Source: Colias croceus
Taxonomy: Eukaryota; Arthropoda; Insecta; Lepidoptera; Pieridae
Assembly (NCBI RefSeq): GCF_905220415.1
Contig: NC_059556.1
Span: forward strand, 9,002,501-9,066,500
Direction: 5' to 3'
Length of the DNA: 64,000 nucleotides
Part shown: one piece after another, positions 1-12,213 of the stretch
Layout: each line of letters begins with the position of its first letter
How positions within the stretch are numbered: the stretch's first letter is position 1
Program-made: the position numbers and the translations under genes
The notes under the pieces: generated by a model
What the model was told of the DNA's origin: nothing
Seen by the model: the letters and a program-made list of their open reading frames with translations, nothing else
Database searches by the model: none

Positions 1-1
1 C

Positions 2-2659
2 ACAACCATCCATCAAACACAAAATGAAGGCGTTGTTATTTACTATAAAAACCGGTATGAAGTAATGGTTGATGAGCCTCATTTAGTTGATGCTAATTGT
101 TTATGCTTAAAATTTAGTAACGAGATTTGTATTGTTGGTCTTTATCGCCCTCCAGGTCAACGTAATACTACTAATTTTATTAATTCTTTAGATACATTAC
201 TGACTAAATTAAACAACTATAAAACAATAGTAATTGGTGGAGATATTAACATTGACATAGGTCCCAATAGTACCGATAAGCGCTCTTTTGAATATTTAAA
301 TATTCTGGCGTATCATTGTATACTACCCGCTCATACTTTACCCACCCACCAACACACATGTCTAGATCATTTCATGATTAAAACAAAATTGGATACTACA
401 TGTTGTGTAGCTGCCTCATCTGTGACTGATCATGACAGTGTTGCTATAACTATTAATTTGCAGACTAAACTTACCTTTAATCTATCAATCATAAAAAGAA
501 TTAATTATACTGAACTAGATAAATCTATCAATAAAATAAACTTTCAGTCAGTAATAGAGTACAGTGACGTAAATTTAGCAACAGACCACTTTGTCGCACT
601 TCTAAATAATGCCATATTAGATAACTCGTCCATTGTAAGAGTACCTAACAAAAAGAGGATTCATAAGCCATGGATTACTACAGGCCTACTGAGATGCATA
701 CGCAATAGGGACAACTTGTATAAAAAACTAAAAAAGAAACCTGATGATGATTCACTTAAATTAACCTACAAAAGATACAGGAATTTTTGCAACGCTCTAC
801 TAAAGAAGCAAAAAAGAATCTACGAAAAACAAGAAATTGAAAAAACTAAAAATAATAATAAAAAATTGTGGGACGTCATTAAAAATATATGTAACACAAA
901 TAAAAGATCAGAGTCCGCTTCAGCGCTAATTGATAAGAACAATCCCAAGAATAGTGTTGATCATGTTAACAGTTACTTTATAGGTGTTGGAAAAACATTG
1001 GCTGAGAAGATTATCAGTAACCATAATAAACCTAACATTTATGAGAATGTTCACTCACAAATATCCAAATCGTTTGTTCTGCTTCCAACTGATGATACAG
1101 AGATTGAACATATCATTATGGATCTAAGAGAAGATGCTGCGGTGGGAATTGATGGCATATCAGGCAAAATCATAAAACGTTACATCAAAGTAATATCGCT
1201 TCCTCTTTCATACATCTGCAACCTATCGTTTACCACCGGTATTTTTCCACAGGCTTTTAAGACTGCACTAGTTAAACCAATCCATAAAGGTGGAGATATA
1301 GACTCCATTACGAATTACCGGCCAATTTCTATTCTCCCCACTCTGTCTAAAATCTTGGAACGCTTGATCAATAAACGTCTGATGAAATTTTTAGAGTCTA
1401 ATGAACTACTTTCTCCTGGACAATATGGCTTTCGCTCAGGTAGGTCGACTGATGATGCTGTTCACGAACTAACTAATAATATTGTTTGCAATTTGGATAA
1501 GAGGAAGAAATGTATTGTGGTTTTCCTTGACCTAGCCAAGGCCTTTGACACCGTATCAATACCACTCTTGTTACTTAAGTTAGAAAGGATCGGTGTGAGA
1601 GGCCTTCCATTACAATTACTGGGAGATTATTTAAAGCACAGAAAGCAGCGAGTAAAAATTGACAATTGGGTAAGCGATGAACTACTGGTGCAGTACGGTG
1701 TCCCCCAGGGCAGTGTTCTTGGACCTAGCCTTTTTCTGGTATATCTAAATGATTTATGCCAACTTCAACTGAACCATGGTAAAATACTGTCTTTTGCAGA
1801 CGACACAGCAATTTTATTCTCGGGTGACTCATGGACAGAAGTGTTTCAAAGTACACAAAAAGGCTTTGATCAGATTTGTGAGTGGCTAAAATGTAATGCT
1901 TTAACGTTAAATGTGGATAAGACTAAATATATTGCCTTTGCGTCGAAAAAAAATCTTCTTCCTCCTGCAAGTTACAACATTACCTCACATACATGCACAC
2001 CTATGACTTACCGAACCTGCTTTTGTCCTTCTATACAAAGAACTGACACTATCAAATATCTTGGAGTTTACTTGGATCAAACTCCCACATTTAAGCCTCA
2101 CATTGAAATTTTAGTCACACGGATTCGCAAACTGATATATATATTTAAAATTTTGAGACATATTGCTGATTTTCGGACAATAAAAATGGTTTACTCAGCT
2201 CTATGTCATTCAATCATTAATTATTGTATTAGCTCCTGGGGAGGCGCTTGCAAGATACACCTCATAGAAGCTGAAAGGGCACAAAGAGCCATACTCAGAG
2301 TTGGAGCTGGTTTACCATTTCGCTATCCTACTTGCGAACTATACAAACGTTGGGATGTACTAACTGTCAGACAGACTTTTATCTTATCCATTATAATAAG
2401 GCAACATGCACAATTAAAATATGATCCGAATTTCAACAGGGACAAGCGTAGAAAAGATATTATTTGTAAAAAAAACTCTTTTAATACATGTCTGTCACAT
2501 AGATTTTACTATTTTCTTGGGGCATTTTTATACAATAAAATCAATAAGTCTATTTCAATATACTATCTTAGCACATCAAGGTGTAAGACGTCGGTATGTA
2601 AATGGCTGAAAGACTTAGACTATCAAACTTCAGAAAATTTTATACATAATATTCGGTAA
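2..2659 (+). CDS. ORF2 polyprotein of a non-LTR retrotransposon (endonuclease-reverse transcriptase), 5' partial
   Basis: The frame is open from the window edge, so the first ATG at 65 is internal. The first 110 or so codons are the C-terminal half of an exonuclease/endonuclease/phosphatase-type endonuclease (GLYRPPG, then GGDINID, then SVTDHDSV near the catalytic His). The reverse transcriptase follows, with palm motifs NYRPISILP, QYGFRSGRST, FLDLAKAFDTV, YGVPQGSVLGP and the catalytic FADDTAILFSG. A conserved C-terminal region with a degenerate Cys/His pattern ends at TAA 2657-2659. The product nicks target DNA and primes cDNA synthesis on it. No stop or frameshift interrupts 885 codons, so the copy is young or still active. 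Confidence 0.92.
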   Translation, partial: TTIHQTQNEGVVIYYKNRYEVMVDEPHLVDANCLCLKFSNEICIVGLYRPPGQRNTTNFINSLDTLLTKLNNYKTIVIGGDINIDIGPNSTDKRSFEYLNILAYHCILPAHTLPTHQHTCLDHFMIKTKLDTTCCVAASSVTDHDSVAITINLQTKLTFNLSIIKRINYTELDKSINKINFQSVIEYSDVNLATDHFVALLNNAILDNSSIVRVPNKKRIHKPWITTGLLRCIRNRDNLYKKLKKKPDDDSLKLTYKRYRNFCNALLKKQKRIYEKQEIEKTKNNNKKLWDVIKNICNTNKRSESASALIDKNNPKNSVDHVNSYFIGVGKTLAEKIISNHNKPNIYENVHSQISKSFVLLPTDDTEIEHIIMDLREDAAVGIDGISGKIIKRYIKVISLPLSYICNLSFTTGIFPQAFKTALVKPIHKGGDIDSITNYRPISILPTLSKILERLINKRLMKFLESNELLSPGQYGFRSGRSTDDAVHELTNNIVCNLDKRKKCIVVFLDLAKAFDTVSIPLLLLKLERIGVRGLPLQLLGDYLKHRKQRVKIDNWVSDELLVQYGVPQGSVLGPSLFLVYLNDLCQLQLNHGKILSFADDTAILFSGDSWTEVFQSTQKGFDQICEWLKCNALTLNVDKTKYIAFASKKNLLPPASYNITSHTCTPMTYRTCFCPSIQRTDTIKYLGVYLDQTPTFKPHIEILVTRIRKLIYIFKILRHIADFRTIKMVYSALCHSIINYCISSWGGACKIHLIEAERAQRAILRVGAGLPFRYPTCELYKRWDVLTVRQTFILSIIIRQHAQLKYDPNFNRDKRRKDIICKKNSFNTCLSHRFYYFLGAFLYNKINKSISIYYLSTSRCKTSVCKWLKDLDYQTSENFIHNIR

Positions 2660-2699
2660 AGTAGAGAAACTGAATCGTGCATACTCTATCGCAAAAACG

Positions 2700-2822
2700 C
2701 ATCTACACCTACCCTCAATCACACATATATACGCTCTCACACACGCATACACACACGCACACACACACACACACACTCACCTACATACGCATACACTAAC
2801 ACACATACACAAACACTCACAT
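2700..2822. repeat. CA-rich simple repeat in the LINE 3' UTR
   Basis: Imperfect (CA)n with runs of CACACA mixed with TACGCATACAC. It belongs to the 3' UTR of the preceding element or expanded after insertion. Confidence 0.8.
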
Positions 2823-3119
2823 TATACACTAACTATATTAATTCATTTTAACCTTTCATCTCATCTATAAAATAATTTATAATATATCCATCTTTAATTA
2901 TGATTAATTCTTTCTCATTTAATGTTCACGTTCATTGTTTATCTGATAGATTGTGATTGTTAATGCTTGGGGGCCTGGTGACCCGTAACACAAGTATTTT
3001 GTACTTATCGCGGGCACCAGTCTCTCACAAATGTTAGTATTAAGATATATAGATTAACAATGTATGTGTTGATTGTACATTTGTGATGAGAAAAATAAAT
3101 AAAATATTTAATTAATTTA

Positions 3120-3878
3120 ATAGTTTCACAACATAACAACGTAACAAATGACCGTCATCTATAACAATTACTTGCTGTTATGTCTCTGTATGGGATTATA
3201 CTATTATGGGATTACCTGGGATTGGCTACGGATTATAACATCCTGATTGCACTACGTAATGCTTGGTACTATCTCATAGATCCCACCTTATTCTTTTAAA
3301 TTTATAAAATCTTGTCCATTGTTTCTAAAGTTTGGGTTATGAATTATCTTTCTTATGATATGTACTTAAATATATAATAATTAACCATACAATTAAAATC
3401 ATATTAATCATTATTTCTTTATTAAGATATTTTGTGCAAATAGTCTTTGTTCACTCGATCTCCAAAATATCCCAAAAAATCCTTCTTCATACCTTGCGAT
3501 GCCTTGGGGAATCAGTCAAAATTTCTTGATAATATTAATTTGAAAAACATAGATGTACATATAGATGAATTCTTCATTATATGTGAACTAAATAGCATTA
3601 AAGTAAATGCTAACTCACCATCTAAGTCCTAAGATAACTGCAGTAGCTATCTGTCGCAACTTAATACCAAACTGACATTTGACTGTAATAACCGCCTGTG
3701 ACGATTTCTGTTTGCAAATATACAATTTTGTAATTATATTAATTCGTGTAATCTAATTTAGCTGTCCGTATGTCATACATAACTGTATGAGATTAGACGT
3801 CTGAGCTTTAGGTGTTTCGTAATTGTCGTGGAATTAAAATAATTATTTTTGATTATTTTATTATTACCTTTATAAATG
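3120..3878. other. Gene-free AT-rich stretch
   Basis: I see no exon, RNA gene or clear repeat terminus. The longest open frame (3447-3632) has no recognisable motif and no splice or polyadenylation context, so I leave it uncalled. Confidence 0.6.
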
Positions 3879-4051
3879 ACTAGATTTCCGCCCGCGGCTT
3901 CGCCCGCGTTTTGAAAGAAAAACTCGCATGGTTCCCGTTGCCGTGGGATTTCCGGGATAAAACTTATCCTATATGTGTTAATCCAAGTACCCTCTATACG
4001 TGTGCTAAATTTCATTGTAATCGTTTCAGTAATATTTGCATGAAAGAGTAA

Positions 4052-4106
<55 letters not shown>

Positions 4107-4141
4107 CCTCACAAACTTTCGCATTTATAATATTAGTAGGA
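3879..4141 (-). repeat. Lepidopteran short retroposon fragment (family B) with an (AC)25 microsatellite
   Basis: It starts ACTAGATTTCCGCCCGCGG and ends TTATAATATTAGTAGGAT, with the 'TTTCATTGTAATCG' core between. Related copies occur at 9901, 28980, 40391 and 40741. A pure AC run fills 4055-4104. Such fragments probably derive from truncated RTE-type LINE or SINE 3' ends. The class is inferred from sequence style only. Confidence 0.7.
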
Positions 4142-4725
4142 TGTATTAAAATAATTGTGTAATTTCAGTTACGATATAGATAGTATATTCAGATACGATA
4201 GGTGTACTTACCTTAAAAATATTGCGTTACTAAGTCTGGATAATCGATGTTTTGTTAAATAAATGAAAAAAAAATAATACAATACCAATTCATTTCTTAA
4301 TATAGATACCACTGAATCTCTTATTGTTAGAATTTGTCAAACACTAAAAATAAATAATTTTCATTAAGTAACAACTTAAATTCAACTCTACACCAGCAAA
4401 ATAAGAATTAAAATTCCTCAAAACAAATTACCCATTAACAGGTGCATTATTATCTAAATGATAAACTATCTAGATCCGTTTCCTAGACAAAAGGTATCGT
4501 TAAACAGTCGTAATCGAGTAGAAAGTTGTAATGACCACGATTACCGGTCAATCTGTCCGTCTGTGAGAAATGCTTTACGAAAACCATCTGCTGTGAGGTG
4601 AAGGTATTTACTTTAATTCTAGTAACTTCCTGCCAAACCTTTTACCTTTAAACTAAATAAATAAAATGCACCTCTAGCTATTTTGTCCAAATCAAATTGG
4701 AAGTCGTAGTAGATGATATATCTAA
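4142..4725. other. Gene-free AT-rich stretch
   Basis: No coding or RNA signal that I can support. Confidence 0.55.
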
Positions 4726-5505
4726 CCGGCAACCCTTATTTGCGGCCGGATTTAATTAGGCAACCATATATGATAATAAATAGAAAAAAATTAGCTTTAA
4801 TTTGATATATGATTCATAAATGTACGTTATGAACGTAAAAATGAATCGAAATTATACCTGTTTGCACCAGGCTGCCAAGATGTTGCGGCCAGGTGAAAAG
4901 CGGCAACCGTGATTTTTTAGAATCTTTATATCATTTGCTGTGATGTAGACTACATTTTATTCAAAAAACAAGTAAACGAATTTTTTTCCCAAAAATCGAT
5001 TAGAAAATTTTTAATTAAACATGCTTGCGGCCAAATTTTGACTGGCAACCTAGTCGATATATATTCTCCTAATTATAAATATACATAAAAAGAATGCGTC
5101 GGTGTACTAATAGGCGTAAATATATATAATTTTTAACAGCCGGCAACCCTTATTTGCGGCCGTATTTAATTAGGCAACCATATATGATAATAAATAGAAA
5201 AAAATTAGCTTTAATTTGATATATGATTCATAAATGTACGTTATGAACGTAAAAATGAATCGAAATCATACCTGTCTGCACCAGGCTGCCAAGATGTTGC
5301 GGCCAGGTGAAAAGCGGCAACCGTGATTTTTTTGAATCTTTATATCATTTGCCGTGATGTAGACTACATTTTATTCAAAAAAACAAGTGAACGAATTTTT
5401 TTCCCAAAAATCGATTAGAAAAATTTTAATTAAACATGCTTGCGGCCAAATTTTGACTGGCAACCTAGTCGATATATATTCTCCTAATTATAAATATACA
5501 TAAAA
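4726..5505. repeat. Two tandem copies of a ~365-bp unit, 414-bp period
   Basis: Copy 1 (4726-5091) and copy 2 (5140-5505) both begin CCGGCAACCCTTATTTGCGG and end CTCCTAATTATAAATATACA. They are nearly identical, differing by a few substitutions and single-base indels, and are separated by 48 bp. Each unit repeats 'TGCGGCC' and 'GGCAACC' several times. The unit encodes nothing visible and sits directly before a Pif1-helicase fragment, so it may be the non-coding part of a Helitron or another Pif1-bearing element. Confidence 0.85.
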
Positions 5506-5528
5506 ATTCGGTTTTCAGCAAAAAACCG

Positions 5529-5738
5529 ATGAGCGCACTAATCCTGCAGCCGGATCTTAGACTATTAGGAAAAAATATTGCCAAGGGCCAAGCCTATGTA
5601 GCTTTGAGTAGAGTTCAAAATTTCCAGGGTGTGGCTATCCTCTCGCTCCCGTATCCCCTCTTCTTTCACAGACTATCAACCCTTCCCTTTCCATCCCTAG
5701 TAAATGGCAGAACCGATTTTGATGTAAGCCATATCTAA
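5529..5738 (+). pseudogene. Pif1-like helicase C-terminal fragment (Helitron or related element)
   Basis: The translated stretch AKGQAYVALSRVQNFQGVAI is the conserved C-terminal helicase motif of Pif1-family proteins (usually GQxYVALSRV). No upstream Walker A or B motif is present, so this is a stranded fragment. About 70 codons remain open. The context (tandem units before, degenerate repeats after) suggests a decayed Helitron, though a host Pif1 retrocopy cannot be excluded. Confidence 0.7.
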
Positions 5739-5763
5739 TTGTACCTATATGTACACGTCATAT

Positions 5764-6400
5764 CCTGTAGTTTGATGCTCCATTTGGTTTATTTATCCCC
5801 ACTGTCACCACTAAAAAGCCCTAAATGTAATAAACGGATGAACCGATTTCGATAAAATATGACTAATTGTATTTCACACGTTGCCCTTTCATATTTTGAT
5901 ATGCCGCTTGAGTATATTATTTGACCACATTATTCATTCCCACTTTTACCGCTGTAATCTAATAAATGGATAAACCGAATTGGATAAAAATATAACTAAG
6001 TGTACTTCACCCGTTATGCACTTTTATTTGATATGTCACTTGGGTATATTTGACAACATTCGTTTTTTTTCATTCCCACTTTTACCCATAAAAAGGTATA
6101 ATAAATGGATGAACCGATTTTGATAAAATATGTCTAATTAAACTTTACACGTCATGCCCTTACATTTGATATGTCACTTGAGTATATTTTTGACAAATTC
6201 ATTTTTGTATTACCACTTTTATACCTATATCAAATAAATGGATGAACCGATTTGTTACTGATAGGTCGTTCACTTTCATTTAATATATCACTTAGGTACT
6301 TATATTTGACAACTTTCGTTTTTTTCATTCCCACATTTACCCCTATAATAATATACCTAGGTTTAATAAATGGATGAACCGATTTTGATACACTTTATCT
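5764..6400. repeat. Five imperfect tandem repeats of about 120-140 bp
   Basis: Each unit carries 'AATAAATGGATGAACCGATTT', a TATGTCTAATTGTACTTCACACGT-like part, 'TTGATATGTCACTTGAGTAT' and 'CATTCCCACTTTTACC' in the same order (anchors near 5830, 5960, 6100, 6235 and 6365). Divergence between units is substantial, so the array is old. It continues the element that holds the Pif1 fragment. Confidence 0.75.
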
Positions 6401-7010
6401 AAGAACCAGCGTCGGAAAATATGCTGCCTAACTAAAAAAACCGCATCTAATTCGGATTACCTGTTAGCGAGCTACGGTGGCACAAACAGACACACACACA
6501 CAGAACACACACACAGACACACATAGCGGTCAAACACTTATCACCCATCTTTTTGCGTCGGGGGTTAAAAATATAATACGACATAATTTAAAGGACATTT
6601 TATGTATAAAATTTACCTAGAAGTAAGAATAATTCTAATTTGACCAACGCCCCCCCCCCCACCCTTGGGCACTTTCGATATGATCACTTGGACATTTACA
6701 GGAATAATAATTGTAACAGATAACTTACGTTTTATCGTACAGTGTATAGAATGCCTTAGCAAAATATGTTCGCCGTGAATACTTACATGGTCATAACTTT
6801 TTTATTTCTGAACCGATTGACATGAAATAAACACTAAATGTTAAATGAAGATTACCACAATATATTAGTGAAAACCGCATCTTAATCGGATAAGCCGTTT
6901 CTGAGATTAGCGTGCACGAACATACAGACAAACAGACAAACCGACAAACAGACAAAAATTTTTTTAACTACAGTTTTGGTTTTGGGATCGATTTAATAAT
7001 AGCACCTGCT
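6401..7010. repeat. Transposon or retroposon tail remnants
   Basis: Two stretches (about 6405-6570 and 6770-6990) have the lepidopteran pattern 'AACCGCATC...TCGGAT...' followed by runs of ACAGACA/ACACACA and a TTTTT-rich end. Between them is a C10 run at 6651-6660. No gene is visible. Confidence 0.55.
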
Positions 7011-9036
7011 AATTTTTTTTTATATATTTTGATTGTACAGACACGACTTTTCTAGAATTTTATTATATGTATTGATTAATTATTATGCTACAAAATCCAA
7101 AATGTCACATTACAATACAAAAACCATATAAACTTAGAATACCTAACGACTTCCTGAGTTAATGAATTATGAAACAAAAAACAAAACTGCTCTGCTTCAT
7201 CTGAATTTGTTTTACGTAATATAAGCTGTACATAAATTAATTATAATAATAGATTGATATACATAATTAATTATTATAATATATAAATTAAAGTGGAACG
7301 ATTTGTATTTTTATATGTAAGGAATAAACTCAAAAACTACTCTTCTAAAAAATTGTTTTACCATTTACCTATAGCATTTTTACCGAGTACCTACCTACCT
7401 ATAAGTACTATATTTTCGGGAAAACCCATGGGAAGTGATTGCAAGGGACTAGTTAATTATTCCAATATATACATACAGTGAAAGTGTCATGTCTGTTTGT
7501 GTAATTAGCGAATATAATCGGTAGAAAGCTCGCCGGGGGGCGGGAAGTGTCCGTCATACGAACTGTGATTAGGAAGTCGGGGGTGTTACACGCAATCCCA
7601 GTCCCATAGTTGATACTATTACCATACACACATACAAACATACAAAATATATTGCATTCAAGCATTATGTAAAGATAAGACTGTTTCAGTCGTTTAATTA
7701 AGAGCCTAGCATTTTTATTAAATAACCCCTTTAAATTAATGGTCCGAATGATAATAATTTCTGATGCTTAATAATATGATCACGACTGCGTCTATTTCTA
7801 TCAACTTTTACCTTTAAAGTTTTCGATTGAAAAAGGTTGCACTCAAATCGGCTTTTTCATCAGACTTTCTAGCCTGTGCATTTTTATGCAAATTGTTACA
7901 ATAATTATTGATGATAATAAAAATGTAGACGTTGTCTCTACAAAAAAAAAAAAAACATTTATATAATATGTAGGTGCATAGAGATGCATGCTATTTAACT
8001 GTATTATTGGTATAATAACTAGTCCGAAACGTTAAATCTAAATAACCAGAATACTCCATAAAGTAAAAAAAAATCATTTTAAAATTGTTAAAACGAAAAC
8101 ACCAAGAAATGTAAAATGCATTTGCCCCTAATCCACTTTACAATTTTTACCTTATTAGTACCGACATACACGAGCAAAACCATTCGCTATATATAGTCAA
8201 ACAATGCTTTATAAATAATTTATCAATCAGGAAGCGATATCTAGGCGATTTAATAGCGTTGCATCGCATTTCTTATGTAATAGCTGTGTGCTACAATCCT
8301 TATGTTAAACACATTAAATTTGTACACGGTTTAGAGTTTGAACTTAAGCGATAATTTTTTTTATTATAATTTATCTTGCTATTCGGTATTAAGTTCAGAT
8401 GTGACGTAGTACGATATTACTATATTTTATTAGAATTTTAATATTCAAATACAAAATGTGATGTTTCTAATTTTAATAAATGTATGTGCGTATTATCAGT
8501 TCATGAATGTATAATATCTGCCAAAATATATGAATAATGATTATAAAATATCTGGTTACGACGGATTATTTTTTCGAACTCAAAATTGTTTAATATTAAT
8601 GAAAGGCTTAAAAATGACAATTTCATTTACCTATAATTGTATATTGATACGTAATATTGACATATTTTTGAATAATCGCTACCGCTTATGTCTTACCGCC
8701 TTACAATTAAGCCCCCACAGTCGGTCGGTAGTCGCTCAAATTACGCCCCATTAGATAAGAGCCAGAGATTTATCTGGTAATTATACAATTTCTTATTTTA
8801 ACTCCACTTATAATGATCACTTAACTTGTGAAGAGAGAGCGTGCAAACAGACAAACATGCAAAAATAATTTTTTTAATTTCGCGTTGGTTCATATTAGCG
8901 TGGGATTAGTGTGGATCTCATTAATTGTAATATTAATTATAAAATTGTACTATTTCATTTCATATTTTAAATTATTTAATTAAGATACCTATTATATAAA
9001 TCATATTTCATTATATACTATTACTAATTACTAATA
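7011..9036. other. Gene-free AT-rich stretch with minor repeat debris
   Basis: No exon with matching splice sites was found on either strand. A slightly GC-rich patch at 7520-7610 and an ACAGACA retroposon-type tail near 8840-8880 are the only structure. The short open frames here have no recognisable motif. Confidence 0.5.
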
Positions 9037-9230
9037 TTATATAAAGCTGAAGAGTTTGTTTGCATGTTTGAACGCGCTAATCTCAGGAACTACGGATCCG
9101 ATTTAAAAAACTCTTTCACTGTTAGATAGTCCATTTATCGAGGAAGACTATATGTATATCATCACGCTAAGACCAATAGGAACGGAGAAATGTGGGTAAA
9201 AACTAAAACCGCGGGGCACAGCTATAGTAG
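9037..9230 (-). repeat. Lepidopteran short retroposon fragment (family A)
   Basis: It reads TATAAAGCTGAAGAGTTTGTTTG, then 'AACGCGCTAATCTCAGGAAC', then 'AGATAGTCCATTTATCGAGGAAG'. The reverse complement matches the copies at 15409 and 48777, and the copy at 23420 lies in the same orientation. Confidence 0.75.
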
Positions 9231-9900
9231 GTATAATAAAATTAATCTATACCAATTAGATTTTATCTACCAGACATAATATGAAAGATATTTTCTAAAC
9301 AAACATTACGTAATTAATTAACTAAAACAGCATTTCTCACGTGATAAGAGCATCCAGGAAACGCCGGGAGGAAGTCTTAACTAGCGCAATCTTAGTGTTC
9401 AATCGAGACTTGCATCGATAGTGTAAACATGATAATTTAATCAACTTACAATATAGCGTACTAATTGATATACTAGTTGTATACTGTGACTTTGTAAGTC
9501 CCGAGAATAATAATCCTACTGTCTTAATATTTTTATTTTTATAATACAAACTTACATTATCTATCTTTATATATGTACATGAAATGATCTCAATGCTTGG
9601 GTAATAAAAGTTACCACTATCCAAATTATAAAGATTCTGTTACAATAACTTATTATAAAACCGAATACAATTCCAAATAGAAATTGTAAACATATTTTAG
9701 TAATATCGATAAACATGTCTATATTGTAGATACACGTTAAACTCAATATCATAAATATTTAATGGAGACAGTCACGCGAACCAATTTTCCTTACCGATAG
9801 CCAATTATTATCATTTACCGACAATCATAGTTAACTATTATATATTTTTTATATAACTTAAACCTCACAAATTATACATTCGCGCTTTTTACAGGACATA
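9231..9900. other. Gene-free stretch
   Basis: No supported feature. Two open minus-strand frames (9337-9624 and 9567-9752) show no domain or splice context. Confidence 0.5.
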
Positions 9901-10118
9901 TCCTACTTAATAAATGCGAAAGTTTGTGAGGATATGTGTGTGTGTGTTTGTTACTCTTTCACGCAAATACTACTGAACCGATTGCAATGAAATTTAGCAC
10001 ACATATAGAGGGTAACTTGGAATAACAGATAGGATAGGTCCCGTAAATCCCACGGGAACGGGAACTATGCGGGTTTTCCTTTGAAAACGCTGGCGAAGCC
10101 GCGGGCGGAAATCTAGTT
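9901..10118 (+). repeat. Family B short retroposon fragment, inverted relative to the copy at 3879
   Basis: It runs from TCCTACTTAATAAATGCGAA to GCGGGCGGAAATCTAGT with the core 'AACCGATTGCAATGAAATTT'. It is the reverse complement of the 3879 copy, with only a short TG run in place of the long AC array. Confidence 0.75.
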
Positions 10119-11167
10119 GTTTAATGTTTATATTTTCCAGTATTTCTCAAAGTATCATAGGCATTAAATAAATAAATTACTTACTGTTACATATAATTAC
10201 ACAAAACAATTTGTTTGCATTTTTATTACGAACTGTTTATTTTTGTTTACATCTATTAAAGGTTACAGAAGTTAAATAAACTATGACTTAGTTCTATTGA
10301 TAAATATTTACTTCATTATTAATTAGCGAGGAAAATTTACAAAGATACCTACCTAATCTAAGAAGGAAGAAAATCACTGTTGATACAATGTAATAGACCC
10401 TCATTAATCGGGCATATATCGGGCATACTTTGTTTTCATGTAGGTAACTTGATTTCGTATTTACCAGTCATCATAATTTTTCAGAAAAGTTTCGTAAAAC
10501 AAACCGTTTGGTTGTTCAGATAAAAAACCCAGTAATAGACTCTTTTATGTTGTTATACTGTAGAAAAATTACTATTCGTTAATTCTTGTAAAATAATAAT
10601 GAATAAAAAGTTCGAAAAATTGAGTTTTATATAGACTTAGGTATAAATAGATGCACTAGTGACTAGATGAATTTATTGTTTTAAGAAACTAGTAAATGCC
10701 ACAAATCACTAGTCTAAGGTACAATTATTTATCGATTTCAGATAGTTGGAAACTCGTAACCATATATTGAATATTAGGAAAAAACTATTAGAACAAAAGA
10801 CATAGAAAATCTAGGGTAATTATGCTAAATGTTGCAACCGTAGCAATCTAAACGCGCTTATTTTATTTCTCACATTGCATTTTAAGTACTGCCTTATATA
10901 ATGACTGTCAGTATGATTGCACTAATCACGTCATGGCCTGTTTTCTTAACACCTCGTGATGAATAATGATACCTATATACTTACTGCGAATGATATAGAT
11001 CATATTATTATTAACATAATGGTCAGAAGAAAATGACCTCTGATGAATAATGTTTATATTTCGTTTATATGCATGAAATTTTAAATGTTCCATTTGAAAT
11101 ACGTGAGGAGACAGCCTGCAAAAGTATAATGACATCATAGTTTCGCGCCAACATCTGTTATGACAAT
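10119..11167. other. Gene-free AT-rich stretch
   Basis: No exon, RNA gene or repeat terminus that I can support. Confidence 0.5.
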
Positions 11168-11332
11168 ACTAGCTTACCGCCTGCGGCTCGCCCGCTTTGT
11201 CTAAAATCTTCCTCTTGAATCACTATCTATCAAAAAAACCGCATCAAAATCCGTTGCGTAGTTTTAAATATTTAAGCATACAAAGGGACATAGATAGGGA
11301 CAGAGAAATGACTTTGTTTTATACTACATAAT
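11168..11332 (+). repeat. Short retroposon fragment (family C)
   Basis: The stretch from GCTTACCGCCTGCGGCTCGC to the ACTTTGTTTTATACT end matches the copy at 26962-27142 nearly base for base, including 'CATCAAAATCCGTTGCGTAG'. Confidence 0.75.
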
Positions 11333-12213
11333 ATGTAGTGATAATTCAGGAAACAAAAATGGATTTAGATGTTTTGTAGCAATAATAAATATGGTCCCTT
11401 CAAATAAGGTAGTATAAAGTAGGTATGTGTAGCTTATTCAGATGATTAAAACATAACAGACTGTCTTAACACTTAAACTACATACCATATTTACTTTAGT
11501 AGATTAATACGGCAATATGTGATTTTAAACCTGTCACCTTCAAATGTCATCAACAAGTCACACAGCTCCGAAGGTCGAGTGACTCAGTCGATTTTATTCT
11601 ACACTTAATTATCTTTTACTTACTATAAATAAATAAAATACTGGTATAGCAGGATCTTGCCAGATGTGATGTAATTCGACATTCTTTTAAATGCATTAGT
11701 CTGATAAATTAGTTCGCAAAGTTCATAAAAAGTAAAAAGTAAAAAAGACAGAGAAAATGTGACTCATCCAAGTTATATACTAAATCATGTTTGGTTTGAA
11801 TGTCATTGCTCTTTTATGTTGACTTTTAACTTCACTTAAATGCTATAAAAAGGACCATTTATATTCTTTTACAGGTTACATGGCATGTAGTATTTTACTC
11901 TATTCTATTGCATTTTTAGAACAAATTGAATCTTACCTTAGTTTCTAGCCTCACTTCTGAAACTACACGTTTTTAGAACTCGCTAGTTAAACATTACAAA
12001 CTTAAAATAAAGGGAAAATATCCATTGAACATAATAATTAATAGCTAAAGATACAAATTAGTGAAAAAACACATCAGATAAACATCAAGATGATCATTAT
12101 TTACATATAAATAAGGTATATAAAGTTAAAAAGCCTACTTAGTACTCCCACACAGCATGAAACCCACTCAAAGCCGCGAGGACATACAGCCTTATAAAAA
12201 GCAAGGAACCTAA
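11333..12213. other. Gene-free AT-rich stretch
   Basis: No supported feature on either strand. Confidence 0.5.

Larger units (their letters stand above)
1..3119 (+). mobile_element. Non-LTR (LINE) retrotransposon, 5' cut by window edge
   Basis: An apurinic-type endonuclease plus reverse transcriptase ORF is followed by a roughly 450-base 3' UTR and an A-rich tail of AATAAATAAAATA type near 3090-3110, the usual end of a LINE. The 3' UTR holds a CA-rich stretch and a GC-rich block (2968-3032, 'GGGGGCCTGGTGACCCG') unlike its surroundings. ORF1 and the 5' UTR would lie before base 1. The motifs fit the Jockey/CR1 side of the LINE tree, but the clade is not proven here. Confidence 0.9.

Noticed and set aside
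3447..3632. 61-codon open frame as a small gene
   Set aside because: No motif, no splice or poly(A) context, AT-rich chance frame.
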